Positions 1-7,723 of a DNA stretch of 54,769 bases are shown piece after piece. The translations under genes were made by a program, and so were the position numbers. The stretch lies in assembly GCA_028577615.1 (NCBI GenBank), contig JAJSDU010000018.1, positions 1 through 54,769 on the forward strand, given 5' to 3'. The DNA comes from Nitrosomonas sp. (GTDB lineage: Bacteria > Pseudomonadota > Gammaproteobacteria > Burkholderiales > Nitrosomonadaceae). The notes under the pieces were generated by a model, which saw only the letters and a program-made list of their open reading frames with translations, searched no databases and had not been told where the DNA came from. Numbering within the stretch: position 1 is the first letter of the stretch; the number at the start of each line of letters is the position of its first letter.

Positions 1-186
1 TTGCAGACTACGGCAGGAATATTGTTTGAGAAGGACAGCAGCATCGAAAACAGCTTGAAGCGTTTAAGTGAAATTAATCCAGACAAGCTTGACAAAGCGC
101 TTTTGACCGGTGTTGAGGCAGGACTGAAAAACCTGAATACACTGTATGCCAAATCACTCAAACTGAGCAAACAATTACTCGGTTAA
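1..186 (+). CDS. C-terminal end of an unrecognised protein (partial)
   Basis: The reading frame is open from the first base of the window and ends at a TAA, so only the last 61 or so codons of a gene entering from the left are visible. The TTG at base 1 need not be the start. The piece is hydrophilic and probably helical, rich in Leu, Lys, Asn and Ser, and has no membrane segment or recognisable motif. I do not recognise the family. A 13-bp perfect hairpin follows 45 bases after the stop and may end this transcript. Confidence 0.5.
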   Translation: MQTTAGILFEKDSSIENSLKRLSEINPDKLDKALLTGVEAGLKNLNTLYAKSLKLSKQLLG

Positions 187-231
187 ACCAGTGTTAACGT
201 CATTACAGGCATCGGTCCATTCGAAATGAAC

Positions 232-267
232 CTGCTGGCAGGCGCGATTCTCGTCGCCTGCCAGCAG
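232..267 (+). terminator. Strong hairpin downstream of the first gene
   Basis: CTGCTGGCAGGCG at 232-244 is perfectly complementary to 255-267, with a 10-base loop. No clear T-run follows, so it may be a weak or Rho-assisted terminator or an RNA-stabilising stem. The rest of 187-522 (336 bases without a gene) holds nothing else I can recognise. Confidence 0.45.
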
Positions 268-522
268 TCATCACTACTTCCAGAAACGCTTCAAACTCCA
301 AAAACACCCGCATTCGACACGCCACACAAAACCTGATCAGCAGGATTTTCTATTAACAGGGGATTTTCCCGATTAATCCGGCGATGAAAAAACTGTTTCT
401 GCGATTATGCTTGCCAGTATTCCTCGGGCAAGTACAATCAGCGCATGAAACAACTCAAACATAAAATCACCGGAAGCCGGTTTTGTTTTTATCGCTATCG
501 CGTACTGTCCTAAAGGAGAAGC

Positions 523-795
523 ATGATGCTTGGCAAGTTAGTTTTTTTTCTGATCATAGCTGCACTGGTTTATTGGCTGATCAAAACCCGTTCATCGGAA
601 GAAACCGAAAACACCAATGAAAAAACTGATGAAAGCACGGAAAGTAATACATCACCCAAGGCGCTCGAAGAAATGGTGCGCTGCGTGCACTGCGGCGTTC
701 ACCTGCCCAGGAGCGAAAGCGTCACCAGCCAGGGTGATTTTTTCTGTTGCAACGAGCATCGCATAGAACATCAGGATACGGACACATCAACCTAA
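523..795 (+). CDS. PP0621-family small membrane-anchored Cys-rich protein
   Basis: A 90-residue protein with one N-terminal membrane segment (about residues 3-20), a charged Glu/Thr/Asn-rich linker (25-50) and a compact C-terminal motif: CVHCGVHLP at about 54-62, followed by a second Cys pair and His residues (FFCCNEH). The Cys/His arrangement looks like a small metal-binding knuckle. The layout matches the conserved proteins annotated PP0621 family, which are often found just before pilS, as here. It lies 7 bases before the kinase gene and has a purine-rich RBS (AAAGGAGAAGC) before the double ATG at 523/526. Its biochemical role is unknown. Confidence 0.75.
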   Translation: MMLGKLVFFLIIAALVYWLIKTRSSEETENTNEKTDESTESNTSPKALEEMVRCVHCGVHLPRSESVTSQGDFFCCNEHRIEHQDTDTST

Positions 796-802
796 ACGCA
801 TT

Positions 803-2470
803 GTGATCACAAACGCCACGGAAACATTCAATCCTCATCCAACAGAACAATTCATTGGATTCATCAACAAGGCATACGCCGAACGCCCCGGTCTTCCGGA
901 ATCGTTCTGGCATTCATTGTTATTATTTAATATTACCCGCATCACCATTACCAGCGGGCTCGTCATTCTGGCATGGTCGCTGTCATTCACGAATCTGGGT
1001 TCTTACAACAAAACACTGTTTTTTTATGCCGCCGGACTGCACCTGATCATCAGTATTGTTTTCCTGGCGCTGAGCAAACGGCGGAAACCCGGCTTTAACG
1101 AGCAACTTACGCAACAGGTCTGCATTGATGTCATTCTGATTTGCGTCATGATCCACGCCAGCGGCGGACTGACGAGCGGACTGGGAATACTGCTGATGAT
1201 ATCGCTGGCAGGCGCTGGACTCATCAGCCAGGGCCGGCTAACGCTGTTTTATGCCGCCATCGCATCCATCGGCATTCTGCTGCAGGAAGTCTATACACTG
1301 CTCGTTTTCGGAACAATCCATGCCGCGCAGTTCACGCATGCCGCATTGCTGAGCCTGGGCTATTTTGCGGTTGCCTGGCTGGCGCAGCGGCTGGCGGCGC
1401 GCGTGCTCGCCAGCGAAAAACTGGTCCGTGAGCGCAGTATCGATCTGGTCAGCGTGGCGCAGGTCAATCACCTGATTATCAAGGATTTAAAGGAAGGTAT
1501 TCTGGTCGTTGATAAATACGGCAATATCCGCCAATGCAACGATCACGCCGGCAGACTGATCCATCTTGACTCGCAGCCCGATTATTTTCATCCCGCCAGA
1601 CTCTCCGAACATGCGCCGGAACTGGCGGCGCTGTTGTCGAAGCAGCGCAATCACTTCAGCGCAGACGCCGAACCGCAGAACCTGTGCATTCACGATCATC
1701 CGGTTCGCGTCCGTCTGGTGCCTATTCCCGGCAGCCGCATTGCCGACGCGATTATTTATCTGGAAGATCTCGGTCATATCCAGGCCCAGGTGCAGCAGCT
1801 GAAGCTGGCCGCGCTTGGACGACTGACCGCCAATATCGCCCATGAAATACGCAATCCATTGTCGTCAATCAGCCATGCCGCCGAATTGCTGCGCGAAGAG
1901 CATTTTAATGATGACACCAGCAACCGCCTGACACGCATCATCACCGACAACACCCAGCGGCTCAATAAAATCGTACAGGATGTATTGCAGCTGAACCGGC
2001 GCGACACCGCCAGAATCGATTATTTTGACCTGACCGCATTCCTGCGGACATTTGTCGGCGACCTCTGCCTGACCGAAAAAATCGACATGGCTGTATTTTC
2101 ATTGCGTTTTATCGATGGCGTTTTCGTTCATTTCGACCGGAATCATCTTCACCAGATACTGTGGAATTTATGCCGCAATGCGTGGCGGCATTGCCTGCAA
2201 CAGAAAGGCAGCATCGTAATCCAGGTCACCCAGGCGCATAACGGAGATCATTTATATCTGGATATCTGTGATGACGGTGCAGGCATAGCCGAGCAGCAGC
2301 AGAAACAGCTTTTCGAGCCTTTTTTCACCACAGCGCAACACGGCACCGGACTTGGACTGTACATCGCACGCGAACTCTGCGAGGCAAACAATGCATTGCT
2401 GGAATATATCCACTCTGCCACCGGCGCTCGATTCAGAATAACTTGCCGAATGAACAGTCAGCCGGCCTGA
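803..2470 (+). CDS. pilS: PilS-like membrane sensor histidine kinase
   Basis: A 555-residue sensor kinase with a GTG start. Residues about 35-195 contain several hydrophobic membrane segments, followed by a PAS-like region (about 225-325). The dimerisation/phosphoacceptor domain has the H-box AHEIRNPLSS with His347. The ATPase domain carries an N-box (NLCRNAWRHC), a G1 box (DDGAGI), an FEPFFTT motif and a G2 box (GTGLGLYIA). In the PilS family the kinase phosphorylates PilR, which activates sigma54 promoters, classically for type IV pilin. The partner regulator starts 28 bases downstream. No pilin gene is visible here, so the real target could differ; the pairing itself is secure. Confidence 0.87.
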   Translation: MITNATETFNPHPTEQFIGFINKAYAERPGLPESFWHSLLLFNITRITITSGLVILAWSLSFTNLGSYNKTLFFYAAGLHLIISIVFLALSKRRKPGFNEQLTQQVCIDVILICVMIHASGGLTSGLGILLMISLAGAGLISQGRLTLFYAAIASIGILLQEVYTLLVFGTIHAAQFTHAALLSLGYFAVAWLAQRLAARVLASEKLVRERSIDLVSVAQVNHLIIKDLKEGILVVDKYGNIRQCNDHAGRLIHLDSQPDYFHPARLSEHAPELAALLSKQRNHFSADAEPQNLCIHDHPVRVRLVPIPGSRIADAIIYLEDLGHIQAQVQQLKLAALGRLTANIAHEIRNPLSSISHAAELLREEHFNDDTSNRLTRIITDNTQRLNKIVQDVLQLNRRDTARIDYFDLTAFLRTFVGDLCLTEKIDMAVFSLRFIDGVFVHFDRNHLHQILWNLCRNAWRHCLQQKGSIVIQVTQAHNGDHLYLDICDDGAGIAEQQQKQLFEPFFTTAQHGTGLGLYIARELCEANNALLEYIHSATGARFRITCRMNSQPA

Positions 2471-2498
2471 CAAAGACAAAGAATAACCGACAATCTCC

Positions 2499-3884
2499 AT
2501 GATTAACTCAGATTCAACCCCGCATGTCCTTATCGTGGACGATGAGCCGGACATCATTGAGCTGCTTGAATTGACACTGGCACGCATGGGCATGCACGTG
2601 ACCAGCGCGTTAAACATTGCGAACGCCAAGGCAATGCTGCAATCGCAATCCTATCAGCTATGCCTTACCGACATGCGGTTACAGGATGGCAGCGGACTGG
2701 ATCTGCTGCAATATATCACGCAGCATTGCACCGCCCTGCCCGTAGCCGTCATTACCGCTTTTGGCACGACCGAGAATGCGGTGGCCGCGCTCAAGGCAGG
2801 CGCTTTCGATTATCTGGCCAAGCCCGTATCGCTCAAACAATTGCGGGCACTGGTCAAATCCGCGTTAAGCCTGCCGCCCATGCGGAACCAGGACACATGT
2901 GCCAGAACCCCGGACAATCTGCGCGTTTTACTGGGTGAATCGCAGCCGATGCGCCAATTGCGCGCCACCATCGAAAAACTGTCCCGCAGTCAGGCCGCGG
3001 TTTATATCAGCGGCGAATCCGGCAGCGGCAAGGAACTCGCCGCCCGCATGATTCATGAACGCAGCGCGCGTCACAACCAGCCGTTTATTCCCGTCAACTG
3101 TGGCGCGATTCCGGAGAATCTCATGGAAAGCGAGTTCTTTGGCTACAAAAAAGGCGCATTTACCGGCGCGGACAAAGATCACGACGGTTTCTTTCTGGCG
3201 GCCAACGGCGGTACATTATTTCTTGACGAAGTCGCCGACCTGCCGCTGACGATGCAGGTCAAACTGCTCAGGGTTATCCAGGAAAAACAGGTCCGCAGAC
3301 TGGGCGAGGCGCAGGAAAAAAGCATCGATGTGCGCATCATCAGCGCGACACACAAAAAACTCGGCGAATGCGTTGAAGGCGGCGTGTTTCGCCAGGATCT
3401 CTATTACCGGCTTAACGTAATCGAACTCGACATGCCGCCGCTGCGGAACATGCGCGAGGACATACCGCTGATCGCCGGCAATATTCTGGAAAGAATCTGC
3501 CGCGATACAGCAAGACCGCTCTGCCGTCTGGACAGAGAAGCGCGCACGGCGCTGACACACTATGACTTTCCGGGCAACGTGCGCGAACTGGAGAATATTC
3601 TGGAGCGCACACTCGCACTTTGCAGCGAAACCGTGATTGGCAAAAACGAATTACAGCTCAAAATCCGGGAAGATTCAAAAAACACGGCAGCAGGCACTAT
3701 CGGCACAGACCGGAATCTCCCGCTGCAGGATTATCTGGACCGGCTGGAAAGAGATTCCATCATGAGCGCACTGGAGCAAACCCGTTATAACCGGACCGCC
3801 GCCGCAAAAATTCTGGGCATTACCGTGCGTTCGATGCGTTATCGCATGGAGCGGCTGGGACTGCATCTCAAACAAACGCAATAG
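2499..3884 (+). CDS. pilR: PilR-like sigma54-dependent response regulator
   Basis: A 461-residue NtrC-type activator. The receiver domain (about 8-125) has an acidic pocket (DDEP) and the phosphoacceptor Asp58 in LTDMRL. The central AAA+ domain (about 145-375) has Walker A GESGSGKE, the sigma54-contact loop GAFTGA at 219-224 and the Walker B region GGTLFLDEVADLP. The C-terminus (about 420-455) is a Fis-type helix-turn-helix. It would convert phosphorylation by the upstream kinase into open-complex formation by RpoN polymerase. The two genes form a tight operon. A candidate sigma54 promoter lies 20 kb away before the PEP-CTERM gene, but whether this regulator acts there is unknown. Confidence 0.88.
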   Translation: MINSDSTPHVLIVDDEPDIIELLELTLARMGMHVTSALNIANAKAMLQSQSYQLCLTDMRLQDGSGLDLLQYITQHCTALPVAVITAFGTTENAVAALKAGAFDYLAKPVSLKQLRALVKSALSLPPMRNQDTCARTPDNLRVLLGESQPMRQLRATIEKLSRSQAAVYISGESGSGKELAARMIHERSARHNQPFIPVNCGAIPENLMESEFFGYKKGAFTGADKDHDGFFLAANGGTLFLDEVADLPLTMQVKLLRVIQEKQVRRLGEAQEKSIDVRIISATHKKLGECVEGGVFRQDLYYRLNVIELDMPPLRNMREDIPLIAGNILERICRDTARPLCRLDREARTALTHYDFPGNVRELENILERTLALCSETVIGKNELQLKIREDSKNTAAGTIGTDRNLPLQDYLDRLERDSIMSALEQTRYNRTAAAKILGITVRSMRYRMERLGLHLKQTQ

Positions 3885-4057
3885 CAAGCTCACCATCCGG
3901 ATGAACTGGCATTGCCCGGATTGTTTCATTTGTTCATAGCGTTAGTCAGCTCGGATCACGGTCAACTGAGGTTTTCAGGTATCGGTCGTTGTCAGGCGAG
4001 GAATCTGGACGTATGCATTTATGCTGAGGTCTCATGCTGTCTTTTTAAGTTCTAAAT

Positions 4058-4200
4058 ATAACTATTCAGCGCACTTTGTCATTCCGAGCAACGCGAGGAA
4101 TCCTGGGTTTTGGGCGCATTAACAAACGCTCAAGATTTCTCGCTGCCGCTCGAAATGACAGAATAATCAAACGCCTTGTCAAATAAGGCTGAATAGTTAC
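4058..4200. mobile_element. 143-bp MITE with GTAA-type ends and an 8-bp duplication
   Basis: ATAACTATTCAGC (4058-4070) and GCTGAATAGTTAC (4188-4200) are inverted repeats matching at 12 of 13 bases. The element is flanked by identical octamers TTCTAAAT at 4050-4057 and 4201-4208. An inner imperfect inverted pair (TGTCATTCCGAGC near 4078 and CTCGAAATGACA near 4149) shows it can fold into a long hairpin. It encodes nothing. An 8-bp duplication with ends that begin GTAA is typical of IS66-family elements, so this is probably a non-autonomous derivative mobilised by one. The rest of 3885-4489 holds no gene I can support. Confidence 0.8.
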
Positions 4201-4489
4201 TTCTAAATTAACCTCCCTTTGATTGGCTTTCTCCGTTACTCTTGCTCCTCGCCTGTTTTCGCGCCTGCACATCACGTCATCTGTTACCATATGAGCTGCA
4301 AGGTTCGATACCCGGCATGTGGCGAGCAGTTACCAAGGCGGAACGCTCACCCGCTGGAATTGACGACATTGCCCAGTCGCAACCAGGAACCCGTTTGTCT
4401 CAACCAAGCCAAAGCGATTCGCGCGTTCAGTGAGTTAACCCGTGTTTCACTAAAATGACTCTCAAATTATAAGCATCGTATTGACACCC

Positions 4490-5344
4490 ATGAAAACCCC
4501 AAAAAGAATTGAACCCCTGATCCAGGATGGCTTTATCGATGAAGTTATCCATCAATTAATGAGCGGCAAGGAAGCCTCGGTTTATGTGGTTCGCTGCGGT
4601 GAAGCGATACGTTGCGCTAAAGTGTACAAAGAAGCCAACAAACGCAGTTTTCGCCAAAGCACGGATTACACCGAAGGCCGCAAGGTGAAAAACAGCCGCC
4701 GCGCACGCGCCATGGAGAAAGGCACTCGCTACGGACGCAAGGCACAGGAAGAGTCCTGGCAAAGCGCCGAGGTGGATGCCCTGTACCGGCTCGCTGCCGC
4801 GGGGGTACGCGTGCCCAGGCCGCATTATTTTCATGAGGGCGTATTACTGATGGATCTGGTGACCGGCAGCAATGGCAACGCCGCCCCGCGGCTCAGCGAA
4901 CTGGCGCTGACTGCCGGGTTAGCCCGCGAATATCACCGCATACTCATAACGCAGGTAGTTCGCATGCTATGCGCGGGGATTATCCATGGCGATCTGTCGG
5001 AATATAACGTGCTGGTCGATAGCAACGGGCCGGTGATCATCGATTTGCCACAAGCTATCGACGCAGCCGCCAATAACCAGGCGTGCAAAATGCTGCTGCG
5101 CGATGTCGAGAACCTGGCAATTTATTTCGGTCAGTTTGCGCCTGAATTGTTAACGACCCGTTATGGTCTGGAGATATGGTCACTTTACCAAAGCGGACAA
5201 CTCCATCCGGACAGTGTTTTGACCGGGCACTTCGAAAATATTGATATACCGGTCAATCTTCAAAGCGTTCTCCGGGAAATTGATGACGCGCTGAAGGAAG
5301 AGGAAGCAAGGAAACTGTATCGAGCACTACATGCCCATCAATGA
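4490..5344 (+). CDS. RIO-type atypical serine/threonine protein kinase
   Basis: A 284-residue RIO1-like kinase from the ATG at 4490; a TTG nine bases upstream is in frame but less likely. There is a nucleotide-binding loop (GKEASVYV) near the N-terminus, the catalytic HGDLSEYNVL with Asp168, and the metal-binding segment IIDLPQAID. Bacterial RIO kinases of this type resemble Pseudomonas PA4780, and their substrates are mostly unknown. The gene stands alone between a MITE and an accessory gene pair. After the TGA stop the same frame stays open for about 46 further codons with protein-like composition, so the C-terminus may have been shortened recently. Confidence 0.82.
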   Translation: MKTPKRIEPLIQDGFIDEVIHQLMSGKEASVYVVRCGEAIRCAKVYKEANKRSFRQSTDYTEGRKVKNSRRARAMEKGTRYGRKAQEESWQSAEVDALYRLAAAGVRVPRPHYFHEGVLLMDLVTGSNGNAAPRLSELALTAGLAREYHRILITQVVRMLCAGIIHGDLSEYNVLVDSNGPVIIDLPQAIDAAANNQACKMLLRDVENLAIYFGQFAPELLTTRYGLEIWSLYQSGQLHPDSVLTGHFENIDIPVNLQSVLREIDDALKEEEARKLYRALHAHQ

Positions 5345-5589
5345 TGCGCGGATCTGGATTCGCTGGAGGGAACACTGCCCGCTTTCCTGTATGCAGCTCC
5401 CAATAAAACAGCATCCAAATACTACGCCACATTGTTACAGGAAAAAAAATCAAACTCCCCATCCGGGAGACTGTCCATCATGTGACGGTGAGTCGGCGCA
5501 TCAGGCGAGCGGAACGTGGCGGAGTATGAATGAAAAACCCTGAATTTCAGTTTCCCCCCGGCGATGTTCTTCCATACGGCTAATTCAGG

Positions 5590-6135
5590 TCACGCCGCTC
5601 CTCCCTGCGCAGGAAGGATCAGTCCGTGTTCTCTGGCAAGCTCTTCATTTATTACCACAACAGAAGTTGGAGAAAACGACCATGTTTTAACGGTGGAATT
5701 AAGCGCTTTCTTCAGTGCTTCCTGTATCGGAGGCAGCCATTCTTCCTTATGGCCGTTAATCACCAGCACAAACCGTACCTCGGTCACCGACAAATCAAGC
5801 GTTTTGAAAGGATCGGGCAGTTCCGCCTCGGTTCGTTGGTGACGTTTCAAACGGGAAGCCCAACCCAGTGAAAAGGCATTGACCAGTTTTTCCCGTATCT
5901 CCGCGGTGAATTCCTCGAAATTCGGTTGCGTCTCCGGTCGTGGCGTGCTCGACTTAGCCTCCACTACCCAGAGGACGGGCGGTTTTCCATTGTCGATACA
6001 CAGCAGCAGAAATTCCGCCATTTGCACACCTTCTTTAATATCCGCATAGGTGTTGCTCTTCTCAATATAAAAACACCGGCCATCTGGATATGGGCCGAAT
6101 GTCATTCCGGATTCGACGATTGGCTGCGTGGTCAT
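5590..6135 (-). CDS. Partner protein of the AAA ATPase, possible PD-(D/E)XK nuclease
   Basis: A 181-residue protein whose ATG overlaps the stop of the upstream ATPase gene (ATGA-type 4-bp overlap), so the two are translationally coupled. I do not recognise a named family. The sequence has a beta-strand followed by VVEAKSS (Glu59-x-Lys61), preceded by acidic residues in a helix (EGVQMAEF). This is the arrangement of a PD-(D/E)XK nuclease core, but it is a motif-level guess. No membrane segment or signal peptide is seen. Small nuclease-like proteins coupled to an AAA ATPase are common in phage-defence operons, and the pair lies beside a restriction gene stump and a toxin-antitoxin module. Confidence 0.6.
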   Translation of the reverse strand: MTTQPIVESGMTFGPYPDGRCFYIEKSNTYADIKEGVQMAEFLLLCIDNGKPPVLWVVEAKSSTPRPETQPNFEEFTAEIREKLVNAFSLGWASRLKRHQRTEAELPDPFKTLDLSVTEVRFVLVINGHKEEWLPPIQEALKKALNSTVKTWSFSPTSVVVINEELAREHGLILPAQGGAA

Positions 6136-7145
6136 TTGAGCGCCAATCCCACTTCTTCCTTGTACAGCCGGATCGACTCATCGATGATCGTGTTTTCCGG
6201 CATCCCATCCTTGAGGTTTGCCGTAGTCCACTGGCTATCGTGAGCCGAAATCACCGGAATGGACAGGTTCTGTTCCTGGGCGATCAAGAACAGCTTCTTC
6301 ACCACGAAATAGGAATGACTCGCGAGAAAGAACTGGATGCCGCGCTCGGCCAGCACGGCCACGATATCGAGAAGTTTGGAAATCGCCACGGGATGCAGGG
6401 CTGATTCCGGCTCGTCGATAAAAACGATTGAACTGGTGTCGAGATACCGGTTGCTGAGCAACGTATCAAGAATGGCAATTTTTTTGATCCCTTCCGCCGT
6501 CACCCCGATGGGAAACTTCTGATTGCCTTTTTTGAACTGCCAGCGCCCCGACGCCTCGTCATACTCAACACGGCCACCGAGAATATCCTCCAGGCTCTGG
6601 CGTGACCGAGCAAATTCTGAGTAATTCTTACCCATTTTGGGTAACTGGCGCAGCGCCCTGGCGAGATCCAGATAGGTGTCATCAAAACCGAATACCTTGT
6701 CCTGTTCGCGTGATTTGAGAATGATCTGATGCAGGGACAGGATTTCTTTCGCGGGAAGAAAGATAGAGTTGCTCGACCTGGGTTGGACATGATTCTCAAG
6801 CGTGGAGATCTGCTTGGTCGTGTCCTTGCCGAAGCTGTAGGTAAAATTGCGACTGTCGAACTGCACGGTGCAAGACAAGGCGCCGTCCGCACCCTTGGTT
6901 ACCAAGTCGCCGATCTTGTCCGGCTGGAATGTCCAGTAAAGCTTTTCCGTCAAGATCTCCGACGCCGTGCGCTGTTCATCACCTCGCTTGTATTCCTCCA
7001 GCGTCCGCATGGCGCTATAGAGGGCTTTCAGGAGGAATGTTTTCCCGGTACCGTTGCCGCCGATCACCAGATTGATCAGACCGAGGTTTGACCAATCCAG
7101 TTTGGTGAGCGGGCCAAAATTATTGAGCTTAATTTCATTTAGCAT
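6132..7145 (-). CDS. AAA family ATPase (AAA_15/AAA_21, SMC/OLD-like fold)
   Basis: A 337-residue ABC/SMC-type ATPase. It has Walker A GGNGTGKT at 29-36, a middle region (about 60-200) where coiled-coil or effector insertions usually sit, an AEGIKKIAILDTLL signature-like helix, Walker B IVFIDEPES with Asp244-Glu245, and the switch His in LASHS at 277. It lacks a TOPRIM domain, so it is not a full OLD nuclease. It is the first gene of a two-gene unit with an AGGAAG-type RBS. Such stand-alone ATPases act as sensors or regulators of a partner effector in defence systems. The exact system cannot be named from sequence alone. Confidence 0.8.
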   Translation of the reverse strand: MLNEIKLNNFGPLTKLDWSNLGLINLVIGGNGTGKTFLLKALYSAMRTLEEYKRGDEQRTASEILTEKLYWTFQPDKIGDLVTKGADGALSCTVQFDSRNFTYSFGKDTTKQISTLENHVQPRSSNSIFLPAKEILSLHQIILKSREQDKVFGFDDTYLDLARALRQLPKMGKNYSEFARSRQSLEDILGGRVEYDEASGRWQFKKGNQKFPIGVTAEGIKKIAILDTLLSNRYLDTSSIVFIDEPESALHPVAISKLLDIVAVLAERGIQFFLASHSYFVVKKLFLIAQEQNLSIPVISAHDSQWTTANLKDGMPENTIIDESIRLYKEEVGLALK

Positions 7146-7159
7146 AGACTGCTTCCTTT

Positions 7160-7327
7160 TTATCGCGTATCCAAGCTACAGGCAGCCATGCCTTGGATTG
7201 AAGCTTGTAGTATCATGCCCGGTACGAAATCCTCGTTGTTGTAGGCATAAACCGACTCCCACCCAAGTTCCTGCTCCAGGAGCTTGGGCGTCGTCTGCTG
7301 AACTAGGGTGTCTTCAATGTAAAGCAT
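7160..7327 (-). pseudogene. hsdR: 5' stump of a type I restriction endonuclease gene (hsdR)
   Basis: A 55-codon ORF starting at ATG 7327. Its first 35 or so residues (MLYIEDTLVQQTT... GWESVYAYNNEDF) match from memory the highly conserved N-terminus of type I restriction R subunits. The similarity ends after NNEDFVPG, and the last 18 codons read through unrelated DNA to a TAA 14 bases before the ATPase ATG. A complete HsdR is about 1000 residues, so more than 95 percent is gone. The ATPase pair therefore sits where hsdR used to continue. Confidence 0.7.
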
Positions 7328-7338
7328 GTCTGTTACGC

Positions 7339-7530
7339 TTATTCTACTTTATTCCCAAGCAATTCGGATTTGTTCGCTTTCAGCCAGCCAACAGCCGATT
7401 CCAGCAATGCCTCGACTTCTCTACTGCACTCATCGGTACGACATTACCGGAGTAATCCGCTCCACGTTATGCTGTTTGCGCAGCGCGTCGAGCACAAAGG
7501 ACGAAGGTACCAGGTCCTGAGGCGTTCAAT
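7339..7530 (-). pseudogene. Frameshifted 3' remnant of an unrecognised gene before hsdR
   Basis: On the minus strand the last roughly 33 codons before the hsdR stump (ending at the TAA 7339-7341) read as a plausible helical C-terminus (ECSREVEALLESAVGWLKAN). A second frame just upstream reads SFVLDALRKQHNVERITPV before hitting a stop. Together they look like one gene broken by a frameshift. The usual neighbours of hsdR are hsdS and hsdM, but I cannot match this piece to either. Confidence that it is a decayed gene is moderate; its identity is unknown. Confidence 0.4.
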
Positions 7531-7666
7531 CCATTTTCACGACAATACGCCGCCTATGGCCTATGACGCGCCACTAACCTGCCACGCTTTGATATGCCGT
7601 TCCGGTGATGTCCTACGTTACCCTCCTGAAATAACCGAAGATAACCGGATTAATACCTGATTTTTA

Positions 7667-7688
7667 GATGGTCGGACTGGACGCTTAC
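7667..7688 (-). mobile_element. Possible solitary IS66-type terminus
   Basis: Read on the minus strand from 7688, the sequence begins GTAAGCGTCCAGTCCGACCA, the form of an IS66-family terminal repeat. I could not find the matching second end in the window, so at most one end of an element is left. It lies between the hsdR debris and hipA. Confidence 0.35.
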
Positions 7689-7723
7689 AAACTGCCGAGG
7701 TTTCCGCGACTTTGTCTGGACAA

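Noticed and set aside
4219-4458. 79-codon ORF between the MITE and the RIO kinase
   Set aside because: No RBS, no motif, overlapped by another frame of equal quality; judged non-coding.
5590-7145. PARIS or Gabija defence system
   Set aside because: Neither a TOPRIM/DUF4435 effector nor a UvrD-like helicase is present; gene sizes do not fit.
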